NCBI GenBank assembly: GCA_900315895.1
Contig: ONAY01000017.1
Span: 1-32,936, forward strand
DNA length: 32,936 nucleotides
Reading direction: 5' to 3'
From: an uncultured Eubacteriales bacterium
GTDB lineage: Bacteria; Bacillota; Clostridia; Peptostreptococcales; Anaerovoracaceae
Shown: in pieces, positions 5,633-13,381 of the stretch
How positions within the stretch are numbered: the first letter of the stretch is position 1
How the letters are laid out: every line of letters starts with the position of its first letter
Notes under the pieces: generated by a model
Databases searched by the model: none
What the model was told of the DNA's origin: nothing
Seen by the model: the letters and a program-made list of their open reading frames with translations, nothing else
Made by a program: the position numbers and the translations under genes

Positions 5633-8533
5633 CTACTCGCCGTAGACTACGATCTCAGCGTCCATCTGGCCCATGATAGCTCTGATCTGATCCGCCGGGA
5701 TCAGCGTGGGACCTCCGAAGGTGATGCTTTGGTATGCACCTGCCGCATGAGTCCACTGAGCCGCAGGTCCGTTGGTGGACGACTTGTCCGTAGCGAGAAG
5801 CACCGGCGCTCCTATCTTAGCCGCCACCGCACCGCCGGAAAGTCCGTCGGGGAATGACATGCCGTAGACCAAAACTGCATAGCGGCGGCTTCCCGGGAAG
5901 AACTCTTCTGCCACAAGAAGCGACGTCTCGAAACGGTTTGCTCCGTTGAGACGATATATCCTATCCTCCGGAACAAAGCCCTTAAGCTCGTTTTCGATGT
6001 CTTCGTTTACCGCTCCGGTACCGCCGACGATCCATGCATCGGTAGCCGTAATGTCACGGAGAAAATCTTTCTGTCCTTCGTTCAGAGAATTTCCGACCAG
6101 CAGGATGGGTTTTCCAACAGAGCTTGTGGACAAAGCGTCTGCGAAGCCCATTCCTGAGCATACCAGCAGTTCTTTTGCTACGGTGCTGTCGATGCTGTTG
6201 GCCTCCTTGAGGATCAAAATATTTGTGGCGAATCTATCGCTTCCGCCCAGGCGCTTTACGTCATATCCCGCAGCGTTCAGCTTGCCTTCGAAATCTTCGG
6301 ATATGGCTCCTGTTCCTCCCAGAAGATAGACCTTACCTGCGGCCTCCACATTGCTCTGGATGTAGCCGAACACTTCCTCTTCATATATGGGATGCACCAG
6401 AAGGATGGGAGATTCGGTCACTTTAGCCAGATAGCTTCCCGAGAGAGCGTCTGCGAAGTTTCTTCCGTCTGCTATGATCACAGTGGGAAGCTTGTCGTCA
6501 CCCTTCAGTTCCTTCAGGTAGTTCGCTGCGCTGTAGGCGGTCTCATAGCGGCTGGAGCCGTAGATCCTGAGATGCTTGGAGGGAAGCCCCTCTATCTGTG
6601 CCTCAGGAGCCGCGGGGCTGCCTGGAGCGGTCGTGACTATGCCATCTTCTATGATGCCACCTTCAGGAATGGTTACCTTATATGGTTCATCCACTCCTCT
6701 GCTGGCCCAGATACCGCATTCGTAGCCTTCCGCTGATATGGTTCCTTTTCCATATACCTTCGCATGGGAGCCTATGAGCTTGATCTTGCCACGTGTGTAT
6801 ACTCCATGGGCATTATCTTTGCCCACGCCTGTGGCTCTGACTTCCGAATCTCCTTGAAGGATCAGATCCGGAAACAGAGTAATGCCTTCTGCAAGGGCGC
6901 CCGGAGCTTTACAGTTTGCTATTATTGTGGAATCGGTGACTGTCACCTTGGATCCACCCTGCTCATGGATATTATAGATAGCCTTGTTTCCATAGGCGCC
7001 ATCCGCATTGGACTCTGCGTTGACTGTTACATAGGAATCACGGATGTTCCAGTCGCATGCACTGCTTTGAGTCTCTATTCCGCTTGCACCCTCGTCCTGG
7101 CAGTTTGCAGAAATGGTGAGAGTCGTTCCATTCAGCGCCAGATCCTCATAAATTGATGCTCCGATGGCTCCTTTACCTGTGCATACGGCACTTATCTCCG
7201 CCAAGCTTTCATTTATCTCAGCCGCATACACCTGGATGCCTGACGGATAATTCTGAGCAATAGCCTCTATATCTGCATCCGCCCTGAACATTGTAAGCTT
7301 TTTAGAAGTACTGATCCCGTAAGACGAGTGATATTCTCCTTGTCCTTTAGCACTGATCAGGGTGGTACCTCCCACAATGCTTACGGGACAGGATGTCAAG
7401 ATGCCGTAGGCATCTCCTGCGCTGTCCACCGTGATATCCAGATCTGTTTTCTCGATAGAGATTAACTCATTCTCTGAATATTGACAAAGTATACCTGCCG
7501 ACTGATAGCCACCGCCGGCTTTTACCTTGATGGACCCTCCGGTCACATCCATGTTGACAAGTCTCAGGCCGTATGCAATTCCGCCGCCGCCGGTATTGGA
7601 TGCCGTAATATCCAGAGCCCCATCGGTCATTTTAAAACTGGCTCTTTCACCATAGGATTCTATTCCATAGACCTGCCCTCTATTAGCTGTCACCGTACCG
7701 TTAAGGCTGCCTCCGCTTATAGTTACTGTCTGATAATACATAAGCTCGCCGCCGGTTCCGTTTACGGTCATGTTCACCTTTCCGCCTGTCATGGTGAATG
7801 TGCTTCCGGCATATACATTAGGATGGAAGCCGGTTGCACCGCCGGTAGAATCTGCCTTGGCGACGATCTCTCCTCCTTTAACATCCATGTACTGCGCTTT
7901 GATAGAATAAGCCGAATCCCCCTTAGCAAAAGCGTTGATCGTTCCGCCTTCTACCACGACTCTGCCGCCGTCTGCACCTTCGCAGATCAGACCGTAAGAT
8001 ATGGTGTCCCCGGACTCACCTGATGCCGTCAGCGTGCCGCCGTCCATATAAAATCCGTAGTTAGCAAACAGCCCGGCGTTGACACCCGTATCATTTGTGA
8101 TCTTTGCGATGACGTTTCCTCCATGCTGTGTATAGTGTCCGCTGGCGATACCAAACTTCCAGCCGCCGCTATCTGTCCTGTCCACACAAAGAGTTCCGCC
8201 TTCTACGACAAGGCTTTGAGCCGAGCCCTCCATGTCGATTCCGTTGGTCACGGTCAGTTTTCCTGAGTCAGACCCCTTGATAGTAAGAGTTCCTCCTTGT
8301 TCGGAAGATATTTTATCCACCGTGACATCATCCCCTGCATTAAGAACGATCGTGGTCCCGGCACCCGGTACCCAGTAGTTATGCCCCGCCTCCAAGGTCG
8401 ACGCCTGTACCTCACCTTGGGGTAAGGTGACATCATCTGCGGCATATACCGGTCCGCTCACCGCAGGTACCATGGCCAATACCATGGCCAGCGCCAGAAG
8501 CATTACCGTCAGCCGTTTAGCTATTTTTCTCAT
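5633..8533 (-). CDS. Secreted repeat-rich surface protein with three CWB2 domains
   Basis: The protein has 966 residues from the start MRKIAKRL, chosen for AGGAG 8 bases upstream; the 24-codon extension to 8605 lacks a site and precedes the signal peptide. Layout: signal peptide 1-32 (cleavage near PVYA-ADD); about 600 residues of short glycine-rich units such as VEGGTINAF, MKGG- or MTGGxxx and NGTTLTISAN, the look of a right-handed parallel beta-helix; then three CWB2 repeats at about 650-966, each with a DRFATN- or SRYETA-type start, a FADALSGS-type core and a VYLLGGTGAI-type end. CWB2 modules of Clostridia bind the secondary cell-wall polymer non-covalently, so this is probably an anchored surface protein or adhesin; the ligand of the helix is unknown. 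The same CWB2 set closes the giant protease at 14506-21135. Confidence 0.85.
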   Translation of the reverse strand: MRKIAKRLTVMLLALAMVLAMVPAVSGPVYAADDVTLPQGEVQASTLEAGHNYWVPGAGTTIVLNAGDDVTVDKISSEQGGTLTIKGSDSGKLTVTNGIDMEGSAQSLVVEGGTLCVDRTDSGGWKFGIASGHYTQHGGNVIAKITNDTGVNAGLFANYGFYMDGGTLTASGESGDTISYGLICEGADGGRVVVEGGTINAFAKGDSAYSIKAQYMDVKGGEIVAKADSTGGATGFHPNVYAGSTFTMTGGKVNMTVNGTGGELMYYQTVTISGGSLNGTVTANRGQVYGIESYGERASFKMTDGALDITASNTGGGGIAYGLRLVNMDVTGGSIKVKAGGGYQSAGILCQYSENELISIEKTDLDITVDSAGDAYGILTSCPVSIVGGTTLISAKGQGEYHSSYGISTSKKLTMFRADADIEAIAQNYPSGIQVYAAEINESLAEISAVCTGKGAIGASIYEDLALNGTTLTISANCQDEGASGIETQSSACDWNIRDSYVTVNAESNADGAYGNKAIYNIHEQGGSKVTVTDSTIIANCKAPGALAEGITLFPDLILQGDSEVRATGVGKDNAHGVYTRGKIKLIGSHAKVYGKGTISAEGYECGIWASRGVDEPYKVTIPEGGIIEDGIVTTAPGSPAAPEAQIEGLPSKHLRIYGSSRYETAYSAANYLKELKGDDKLPTVIIADGRNFADALSGSYLAKVTESPILLVHPIYEEEVFGYIQSNVEAAGKVYLLGGTGAISEDFEGKLNAAGYDVKRLGGSDRFATNILILKEANSIDSTVAKELLVCSGMGFADALSTSSVGKPILLVGNSLNEGQKDFLRDITATDAWIVGGTGAVNEDIENELKGFVPEDRIYRLNGANRFETSLLVAEEFFPGSRRYAVLVYGMSFPDGLSGGAVAAKIGAPVLLATDKSSTNGPAAQWTHAAGAYQSITFGGPTLIPADQIRAIMGQMDAEIVVYGE

Positions 8534-8605
8534 GTTTCTGTCTCCTTTCCGGATATCATTTAAAGCTCCTAAAAACCTACGTTTCCAATATTTTCCTATA
8601 CACAT

Positions 8606-8634
8606 ATTTTACACAATAAAGCGTTAAACAGCAA
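8606..8634 (-). promoter_or_regulatory. Promoter of the CWB2 surface protein gene
   Basis: On the minus strand TTGCTG (8634-8629) and TAAAAT (8611-8606) are 17 bases apart, about 70 bases before the start codon. Confidence 0.5.
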
Positions 8635-8741
8635 CGCATTTTGAAGCATTGACCACCCTTTTCCCGCCCTTTGTGCAAAAAATCCCACCCGGGGCGAATT
8701 TTTTGTTTGCCTAAACAGTACTTTTTAGTATTTAATGTAAC

Positions 8742-8771
8742 TGACCCTCCTGCGACCATACGGAAGGGTCA
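8742..8771. other. Hairpin in the 365-bp divergent intergenic region
   Basis: TGACCCT (8742-8748) pairs with AGGGTCA (8765-8771) around a 16-base loop, with two further pairs possible past a bulge. A T-rich stretch follows on the plus strand. It could be a terminator or an operator. The rest of 8534-8898 holds the promoter at 8606-8634 and the palindrome at 8863-8880; I see no gene in it. Confidence 0.4.
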
Positions 8772-8862
8772 TTTTATTTATACACGCGCCTGCGGGACAA
8801 GGCACTGTTGAAATCCCCCGGCTTTTGGGTTATCATCGATGTGTCGGGCGCCCGGGGCGCAG

Positions 8863-8880
8863 ATGTTTTGCGCAAAACAT
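8863..8880. promoter_or_regulatory. 18-bp perfect palindrome upstream of the symporter gene
   Basis: ATGTTTTGCGCAAAACAT is perfectly symmetric and ends 9 bases before the AAGGAG of the GPH symporter gene. The size and position suit a LacI- or GntR-type operator, or an RNA hairpin near the ribosome binding site. A second short palindrome CGGGCGCCCG lies at 8845-8854. Confidence 0.5.
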
Positions 8881-8898
8881 ACAAGAGCAAGGAGCAGG

Positions 8899-10281
8899 AT
8901 GACCAAACTTACTGTCAAAGAAAAACTAGGATACGCTTCCGCCTCGGCGGGAGACGCCATCGCATACACAGCGTCGGGGACTTTCCTGATGTTCTTCCTG
9001 ACCACCGTGGCAAAGATCTCCCCGGAAACGGCAGGCGTGATCACCGCCATAGGGGCAGTGTGGAACGCAGCCATCAATCCCGTGATCGGTCATTACGCCG
9101 ACATGGTAAGGACCCGCTTCGGCAGGCGCAGACCGATGATGACGGTGTTCTCCATCGTTCTGGCGGTGGCATTCTTCCTGCTGTTTACCAATGTCCCCAT
9201 AGGGCCCGGCGTGAAGCCCTTTTACTACGGGCTGATGCTGATGCTCTACTGGACAGGGTACACCGGATTTTTCGTGCCCTATCTGGCTCTGGGGGCGGAC
9301 TATACATCCAACTATGAGGAGCGGACGGTCCTTAGGCTCTACGCATCCTTATTCAACATGGGTGGCTCCATGCTGTCCATGATCCTCCCCACTCTCTTCG
9401 TAAGCTTCCTGGAGGGTCTGGGGCTTGCCACCGACAGGGCCTGGTCCGTGTCCGGCCTGGTGCTGGGTCTGGTGTCCGCAGGATCCATCCTGATCACCGT
9501 CATGGCCTGCGGCCGAAAGGACCCGCCATGCCCGCCAACGGATGAATCCGTGAAGGTCTCCCGTAAGTTCCGGCCCATCAAGATCCTAAAAGAATACGCC
9601 TCCCTTTTCCAGCTGAAGCCCATAAGATATCTGGTGGCTGCATCGGTGCTTTCCCTCATCGGGTATTCCATGCTTTTGGCAGCCATGATGTACTTCTTCA
9701 CCTACGATCTGGGGCTGAGCTCATCGGCGTCCAGCGCGCTTTTGATCTCCAGGGCACTGACAGGAGCTCTATTGATCCCCGTCACCGGAGCCATCTCCCG
9801 CCGAATTGACAAGAAGTGGACTCTGGTCCTGGCCTACGGCCTTGGGGTGTGCGTTCTGGCTATGCTGAGGGTGATCGTTGTATCCGGCGCTGCGGGGGCT
9901 CTCGGGATCGCCGCGTACATTCTCGGGATCGTGCTTCTCACTGCCATCTACTGGCAGCTGATCCCCTCCATGTACTACGATATCTGCGAGTACGATCTCT
10001 GGAAGACCGGGCGCGAAAGACAGGCCACCATCGTATCCCTGCAGGGGCTGGTTGAGGCCGTGGCCGTTGGCCTGGGGTCTCTTATCCTTGGTATCGTGCT
10101 GGGGGCTGCGGGCTTCGACGAGGCGGCAGCTGTTCAGCCTGAGACGGCCATCACCTGGATCAGAAACTGCACCATGGTGATCCCCTCTGTGTTCTATGTG
10201 ATTGCCATGTTCATCCTGGCCAGACATCCCCTGGACCGCAAGGAATACAACAGGATCCTGGAGGACCTGCACAAAAGATAA
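8899..10281 (+). CDS. GPH-family sugar:cation symporter (MelB-like MFS protein)
   Basis: This 460-residue membrane protein has about twelve helices and should couple uptake of a glycoside, pentoside or hexuronide to Na+ or H+. Family marks: the N-terminal KEKLGYASASAGDAIAY, which matches the GYGxGD-type opening, and the helix 2-3 loop NPVIGHYADMVRTRFGRRRP, the MelB-type motif with its Asp and Arg residues. A central cytoplasmic loop (about 225-245) separates the two halves. The start at 8899 (MTKLTVKEKL) follows AAGGAG by only 4 bases; the 20-codon upstream extension has no site and would cover the palindrome at 8863-8880. No glycosidase gene adjoins it, so the substrate cannot be read from context. 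Confidence 0.85.
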   Translation: MTKLTVKEKLGYASASAGDAIAYTASGTFLMFFLTTVAKISPETAGVITAIGAVWNAAINPVIGHYADMVRTRFGRRRPMMTVFSIVLAVAFFLLFTNVPIGPGVKPFYYGLMLMLYWTGYTGFFVPYLALGADYTSNYEERTVLRLYASLFNMGGSMLSMILPTLFVSFLEGLGLATDRAWSVSGLVLGLVSAGSILITVMACGRKDPPCPPTDESVKVSRKFRPIKILKEYASLFQLKPIRYLVAASVLSLIGYSMLLAAMMYFFTYDLGLSSSASSALLISRALTGALLIPVTGAISRRIDKKWTLVLAYGLGVCVLAMLRVIVVSGAAGALGIAAYILGIVLLTAIYWQLIPSMYYDICEYDLWKTGRERQATIVSLQGLVEAVAVGLGSLILGIVLGAAGFDEAAAVQPETAITWIRNCTMVIPSVFYVIAMFILARHPLDRKEYNRILEDLHKR

Positions 10282-10370
10282 AAGCCAGGTCTGATAGTGG
10301 CTATATGTAATTTGATTGATTATGCGTCATGCCGGATCCCGGGTTTCGCCTCCCAGCATGACGCGCGCAT

Positions 10371-10399
10371 AAAAAACCGCCCGGCAGGGCGGTTTTTTT
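10371..10399. terminator. Bidirectional intrinsic terminator
   Basis: A 12-bp perfect stem (10371-10382 with 10387-10398) with a GGCA loop and T-runs on both strands separates the symporter gene from metQ. A second hairpin, GCGTCATGC (10324-10332) with GCATGACGC (10356-10364), lies just before it. Confidence 0.9.
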
Positions 10400-10438
10400 G
10401 CGAGATAAATATTTTGCGCTGATATCTCTATAGGAGAT

Positions 10439-11281
10439 TTAGAATATGGCTACGACTGCTCCGTTGTAGGTATCCAGAATGAACTGCTTAACAGCGTCTG
10501 TCTGGAGAGCAGCTACCAGAGCCTGGATCTTTTCGCTGTTCTCGTCGCCGGATCTGACCGCGATGACGTTGGCGTAGGTCTGAGCTGCGTCACCGGAGGC
10601 ATCCTCAACCGCCAGAGCGTCTGAGATCTTGAGGCCTGCAGCAAGGGCGTAGTTTCCGTTGATGACTGCTACTGTTCCCTGATCGGAGTTGGCCAGCTGA
10701 GCGGGAACTGTGTCTGCCTGAACGGCTGTAACATTGTATCCGCCGTTATCCACGATATCCAGTGTGGTAACGCCTGTAAGAGCGGAAGCGTCTGCAGGAA
10801 GTGTGATCAGACCCTCCTGCTGGAGAAGGAAGAGAGCTCTGGTCTCGTTGGAATCGTCTGCAGGGATGATGATGGTGGCACCATCAGGGATCTCGTCCAC
10901 TGATGCTACTCCGTTTCCGTAAAGTCCGAAGGGTTCATAGTGCACCAGGGCTGCTGACACAAGGTCTGTGCCGTTTGCCTCGTTATAGCTTAAGAGATAA
11001 GGTGTGTGCTGGAAATAGTTTGCGTCCAGTTCTCCGTCAGCCAGTGCCTGGTTGGGGAGCACGTAATCGTCGAATACCTTGACCTGAAGGTCGTAACCCT
11101 CTTCTGCCAGGATGTCCTTTACGTGTTCAAGGATCTCAGCGTGAGGAGTTGAGCTTGCTCCTACAACGATGGGTGTGAGTTCCCCTTCTTCTTGAGGGGC
11201 AGGTTCAGAGCTTCCGCCGCATCCGGCGAAGCATACCAGTGCGATTACCAGTATAAGTGTGAGTAAAAGTGACTTCTTCAT
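10439..11281 (-). CDS. metQ: Methionine ABC transporter substrate-binding lipoprotein
   Basis: This 280-residue lipoprotein binds methionine outside the membrane and delivers it to MetI. The lipobox FAGC puts the acylated Cys at residue 21. The NlpA/MetQ family core is clear: PIVVGASSTPHAEILEHVKDIL, VKVFDDYVLPNQALADGELDANYFQHTPYL, and AVINGNYALAAGL. Length is typical. It is the last gene of metN-metI-metQ, 63 bases after metI; the gap holds a small CAGCC/GGCTG hairpin on the transcript and GGAGG 6 bases before the ATG. Substrates of this family include L- and D-methionine and some dipeptides; the Met-rich leader at 13105-13221 supports methionine here. Confidence 0.93.
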   Translation of the reverse strand: MKKSLLLTLILVIALVCFAGCGGSSEPAPQEEGELTPIVVGASSTPHAEILEHVKDILAEEGYDLQVKVFDDYVLPNQALADGELDANYFQHTPYLLSYNEANGTDLVSAALVHYEPFGLYGNGVASVDEIPDGATIIIPADDSNETRALFLLQQEGLITLPADASALTGVTTLDIVDNGGYNVTAVQADTVPAQLANSDQGTVAVINGNYALAAGLKISDALAVEDASGDAAQTYANVIAVRSGDENSEKIQALVAALQTDAVKQFILDTYNGAVVAIF

Positions 11282-11344
11282 TTTATTCCTCCCAGAATGT
11301 AAGTGTTTTTCAGCCCTTTTAGGCTGTTGATCTACTGTAATTGT

Positions 11345-12022
11345 CTATTCCTGTATTCTTCTGTCGGATACCTTTGATGCGCGGGTGCCGATCTCTTGGA
11401 TGACCTGAACGATTATGACCATGAGGATCACGCATACCCAGATAACGTCGTCTTTTGATCTTTGGTGTCCGTAGGTGATGGCGATCTGTCCCAGGCCCGT
11501 GCCTCCGATGGTGGCTGCCATTGCGGAGTATCCCAGGATGGTCACCATGGCGATTGTGGCACCGTTTAGAAGCGATGGCCTGGCCTCCGGCAGAAGCACC
11601 TTCCAGATGATCTGAAGGGTGTTGGCTCCCATGGCCTGAGCGGCCTCGATAACGCCGCCGTCCACCTCGTTAAGGGAACTTTCAACCATTCGGGCCACAT
11701 AGGGCGCGGCTGCGATGACCAGCATCACTATGACCGCCTTGTTGCCCAGGGCCGTGCCTACTACGAACTTTGCTACGGGAAGCATGGCCACCATCAGAAT
11801 GATGAATGGAATGCTCCTGAAAAAGTTCACCACGAAGCCTACCACACGGTTCAGTACCTTCTTTGGCCTGATCCCCGTATCGGATGTGACCTGGAGCAAA
11901 ACACCCAGTGGCAGACCGAACAGGTAGGCGAAGGCCGATGATATTACCGTCATGTAGATGGTCTCCCAGATCCCCATGAGGATCACGTTGTTGTCCATCA
12001 ATTGTCTAAGCATATCAGACAT
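11345..12022 (-). CDS. metI: Methionine ABC transporter permease
   Basis: This 225-residue permease has five predicted membrane helices. The conserved cytoplasmic EAA loop, EAAQAMGANTLQIIWKVLLP (about residues 128-147), contacts MetN. Length and sequence fit MetI. Its ATG (12022-12020) directly follows the metN TAA without a gap, and AGGAGGTGA lies inside the metN end, so translation is coupled. It works as a homodimer with two MetN and receives methionine from MetQ. Confidence 0.93.
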   Translation of the reverse strand: MSDMLRQLMDNNVILMGIWETIYMTVISSAFAYLFGLPLGVLLQVTSDTGIRPKKVLNRVVGFVVNFFRSIPFIILMVAMLPVAKFVVGTALGNKAVIVMLVIAAAPYVARMVESSLNEVDGGVIEAAQAMGANTLQIIWKVLLPEARPSLLNGATIAMVTILGYSAMAATIGGTGLGQIAITYGHQRSKDDVIWVCVILMVIIVQVIQEIGTRASKVSDRRIQE

Positions 12023-13027
12023 TTATATCACCTCCTCCTTCTCGACCCGCCAGTCTACGGTGCTCTGCTCAAGCCATGCCTTGATCTTGGCGGCCTGCCG
12101 CGGGTCCTTGGGAAGTCCCACTACCATGTGACCGTAGGTCACGTCGCCCACTTCCCTGGTGTCAGCGAATATGATGCTGACCGGCACCTGGCTTTCCAGG
12201 ACCATCCTGGAGATCACGGGCTCTCCCGCCTCCTGACCGTCGAAGATGATCCTTATCTTTTCTCCTCCCAGAGCTTCCAGGGCATCGGTCCTGTCGCTGG
12301 GAAGTATCAGTTCTCTTCCGATGGTTGACTGGGGATTGGTGAACACATCGCTTACCTTTCCCTCTTCTGCAATGTGGCTCTTATCGATTATGGCCACCCT
12401 GTCGCAGATCTGATCTATTACCTTCATCTCGTGGGTGATGACCACTACGGTCACTCCCAGATCTCTGTTTATATCCTTGAGCAGTTCCAGTATGGACCTG
12501 GTCGTGGTGGGGTCCAGCGCGCTGGTGGCCTCATCACAGAGTATGTACTTGGGATCCATGGCCAGAGCTCTGGCGATGGCCACTCTCTGCTTCTGGCCTC
12601 CTGAAAGCTGTGATGGGTAGCTGGTGGACCTTTCCGTAAGTCCCACCCTTGCCAAAAGCTCCTTAGCCCTCTCTCTGGCCTTTGCCTTGGACTTCCCTGC
12701 GATCTCCATGGGGAAGCACACATTGTCCAGAACGTTTCTCTGCTCCAGAAGAGCGAAGTCCTGGAAGATCATGCCTATGCTCTGCCTGAGCTTCAGAAGT
12801 TCCCTTTCGGGAAGCTCCCCGATGGACTTACCGTCTATGATGACCTCACCTGCGGTGGGCCTCTCCAGCAGGTTAATGCACCTTACCAGGGTGCTCTTCC
12901 CCGCTCCCGACAGACCGATGATCCCGAAGATCTCTCCGTCGTTGATGGTGAGGTTTATGTCCTCCAGGGCGGTGATCTCCTTGTCCTTGGTCCTGAATGT
13001 TTTGCTCAAATGTTTTAATTCGATCAT
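12023..13027 (-). CDS. metN: Methionine ABC transporter ATP-binding protein
   Basis: This 334-residue importer ATPase has Walker A GLSGAGKST (38-46), signature LSGGQKQRVAIARAL (141-155), Walker B YILCDEATSALD (161-172) and the H-loop His in VVITHEM (199). The C-terminal 90 residues form the NIL domain, which binds methionine and inhibits transport when the cell pool is high (known for MetN of E. coli). AAGGAG lies 9 bases before the ATG. It is the first gene of metNIQ. The upstream leader contains a Met-rich peptide ORF and a hairpin with a T8 run ending 25 bases before the start codon, so expression is probably decided by attenuation. Confidence 0.95.
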   Translation of the reverse strand: MIELKHLSKTFRTKDKEITALEDINLTINDGEIFGIIGLSGAGKSTLVRCINLLERPTAGEVIIDGKSIGELPERELLKLRQSIGMIFQDFALLEQRNVLDNVCFPMEIAGKSKAKARERAKELLARVGLTERSTSYPSQLSGGQKQRVAIARALAMDPKYILCDEATSALDPTTTRSILELLKDINRDLGVTVVVITHEMKVIDQICDRVAIIDKSHIAEEGKVSDVFTNPQSTIGRELILPSDRTDALEALGGEKIRIIFDGQEAGEPVISRMVLESQVPVSIIFADTREVGDVTYGHMVVGLPKDPRQAAKIKAWLEQSTVDWRVEKEEVI

Positions 13028-13052
13028 CTATCGTATTCTCCTTGGGACCCAG

Positions 13053-13086
13053 AAAAAAAACCGGGGAGCCCGCTTGGCTTCCCGGT
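13053..13086 (-). terminator. Leader terminator (attenuator) of metNIQ
   Basis: On the transcript ACCGGGAAGCC (13086-13076) pairs with GGCTCCCCGGT (13070-13060), with one internal mismatch, and is followed at once by eight T (13060-13053). It lies between the Met-rich leader ORF and metN, so read-through is needed for metNIQ expression. A competing fold is possible: TCCGA (13113-13109) with TCGGA (13090-13086), enclosed by GGCT (13131-13128) with AGCC (13079-13076) and CC (13125-13124) with GG (13083-13082). It would take up the 5' arm of the terminator. The first of these segments covers the last codons of the leader ORF. Confidence 0.8.
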
Positions 13087-13104
13087 CCGATTCTGTCTTA
13101 GATC

Positions 13105-13221
13105 TCAGTCGGATATGAAACGTGGCGAGCCTGACTTCTTTGCAACGACAAACATGCACATGGCGCCCATGCACATCATCATATCCATCATCATAATGTT
13201 TTTGGATGAATAATTCGCCAC
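13105..13221 (-). CDS. Methionine-rich leader peptide of metNIQ
   Basis: This 38-codon ORF has a GTG start (13221-13219) 7 bases after AAAGGAAG (13236-13229) and a TGA at 13107-13105. Residues 10-23 read MMMDMMMCMGAMCM: nine methionines and two cysteines in fourteen codons. Such a run is the mark of ribosome-mediated attenuation: with little Met-tRNA the ribosome should stall there, leave the downstream segments free to form the antiterminator, and let metNIQ be transcribed; with enough Met it reaches the stop, covers TCCGAC-TGA, and the terminator forms. If GTG is not used, ATG at 13194 gives the same Met run. The promoter, RBS, ORF, terminator and transporter order is seen directly; the mechanism is inferred. 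Confidence 0.8.
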   Translation of the reverse strand: MANYSSKNIMMMDMMMCMGAMCMFVVAKKSGSPRFISD

Positions 13222-13251
13222 TTTGCTTCTTCCTTTCTGAAATATAGACTG

Positions 13252-13280
13252 ATTGTATACCAACAAACAAAGAAAGTCAA
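13252..13280 (-). promoter_or_regulatory. Promoter of the metNIQ operon
   Basis: On the minus strand TTGACT (13280-13275) and TACAAT (13257-13252) are exactly 17 bases apart. Transcription would start near 13245, just before the leader ribosome binding site, giving a leader of about 215 bases. I see no S-box (SAM-I) or T-box motif in that leader. Confidence 0.75.
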
Positions 13281-13323
13281 CATTGTTTATTCAAAAAACC
13301 AAAAATATTGATCCCGGACCATC

Positions 13324-13352
13324 TTGCCCATTGTCCGCCTCTTAATTATAAT
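13324..13352 (+). promoter_or_regulatory. Promoter of mazG
   Basis: TTGCCC (13324-13329) and a perfect TATAAT (13347-13352) are 17 bases apart, 29 bases before the mazG start. It is divergent from the metNIQ promoter. Confidence 0.65.
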
Positions 13353-13381
13353 AGTGATATCATTATTAAACAGGAGCAACC

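Noticed and set aside
8661-8720. Further copies of the 39-nt palindrome near 8676 and 8699
   Set aside because: One has the ATTTTTTG centre and a TAAACAGTA right side, but the left arm is missing; at best a decayed half.
9339-9701. Minus-strand ORFs opposite the symporter gene (also 9769-10272)
   Set aside because: They have no ribosome binding site and mirror a clear twelve-helix GPH symporter.
13028-13270. 80-codon minus-strand ORF covering the metNIQ leader
   Set aside because: It runs through the promoter and the attenuator hairpin into metN and starts at an ATG without a ribosome binding site. The Met-rich ORF lies in another frame of the same strand and has a proper site.
13028-13270. 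SAM-I (S-box), Met T-box or Met-box control of metNIQ
   Set aside because: No T-box sequence, no S-box core and no Met-box palindrome is visible; the leader is short and is explained by the leader peptide and terminator.
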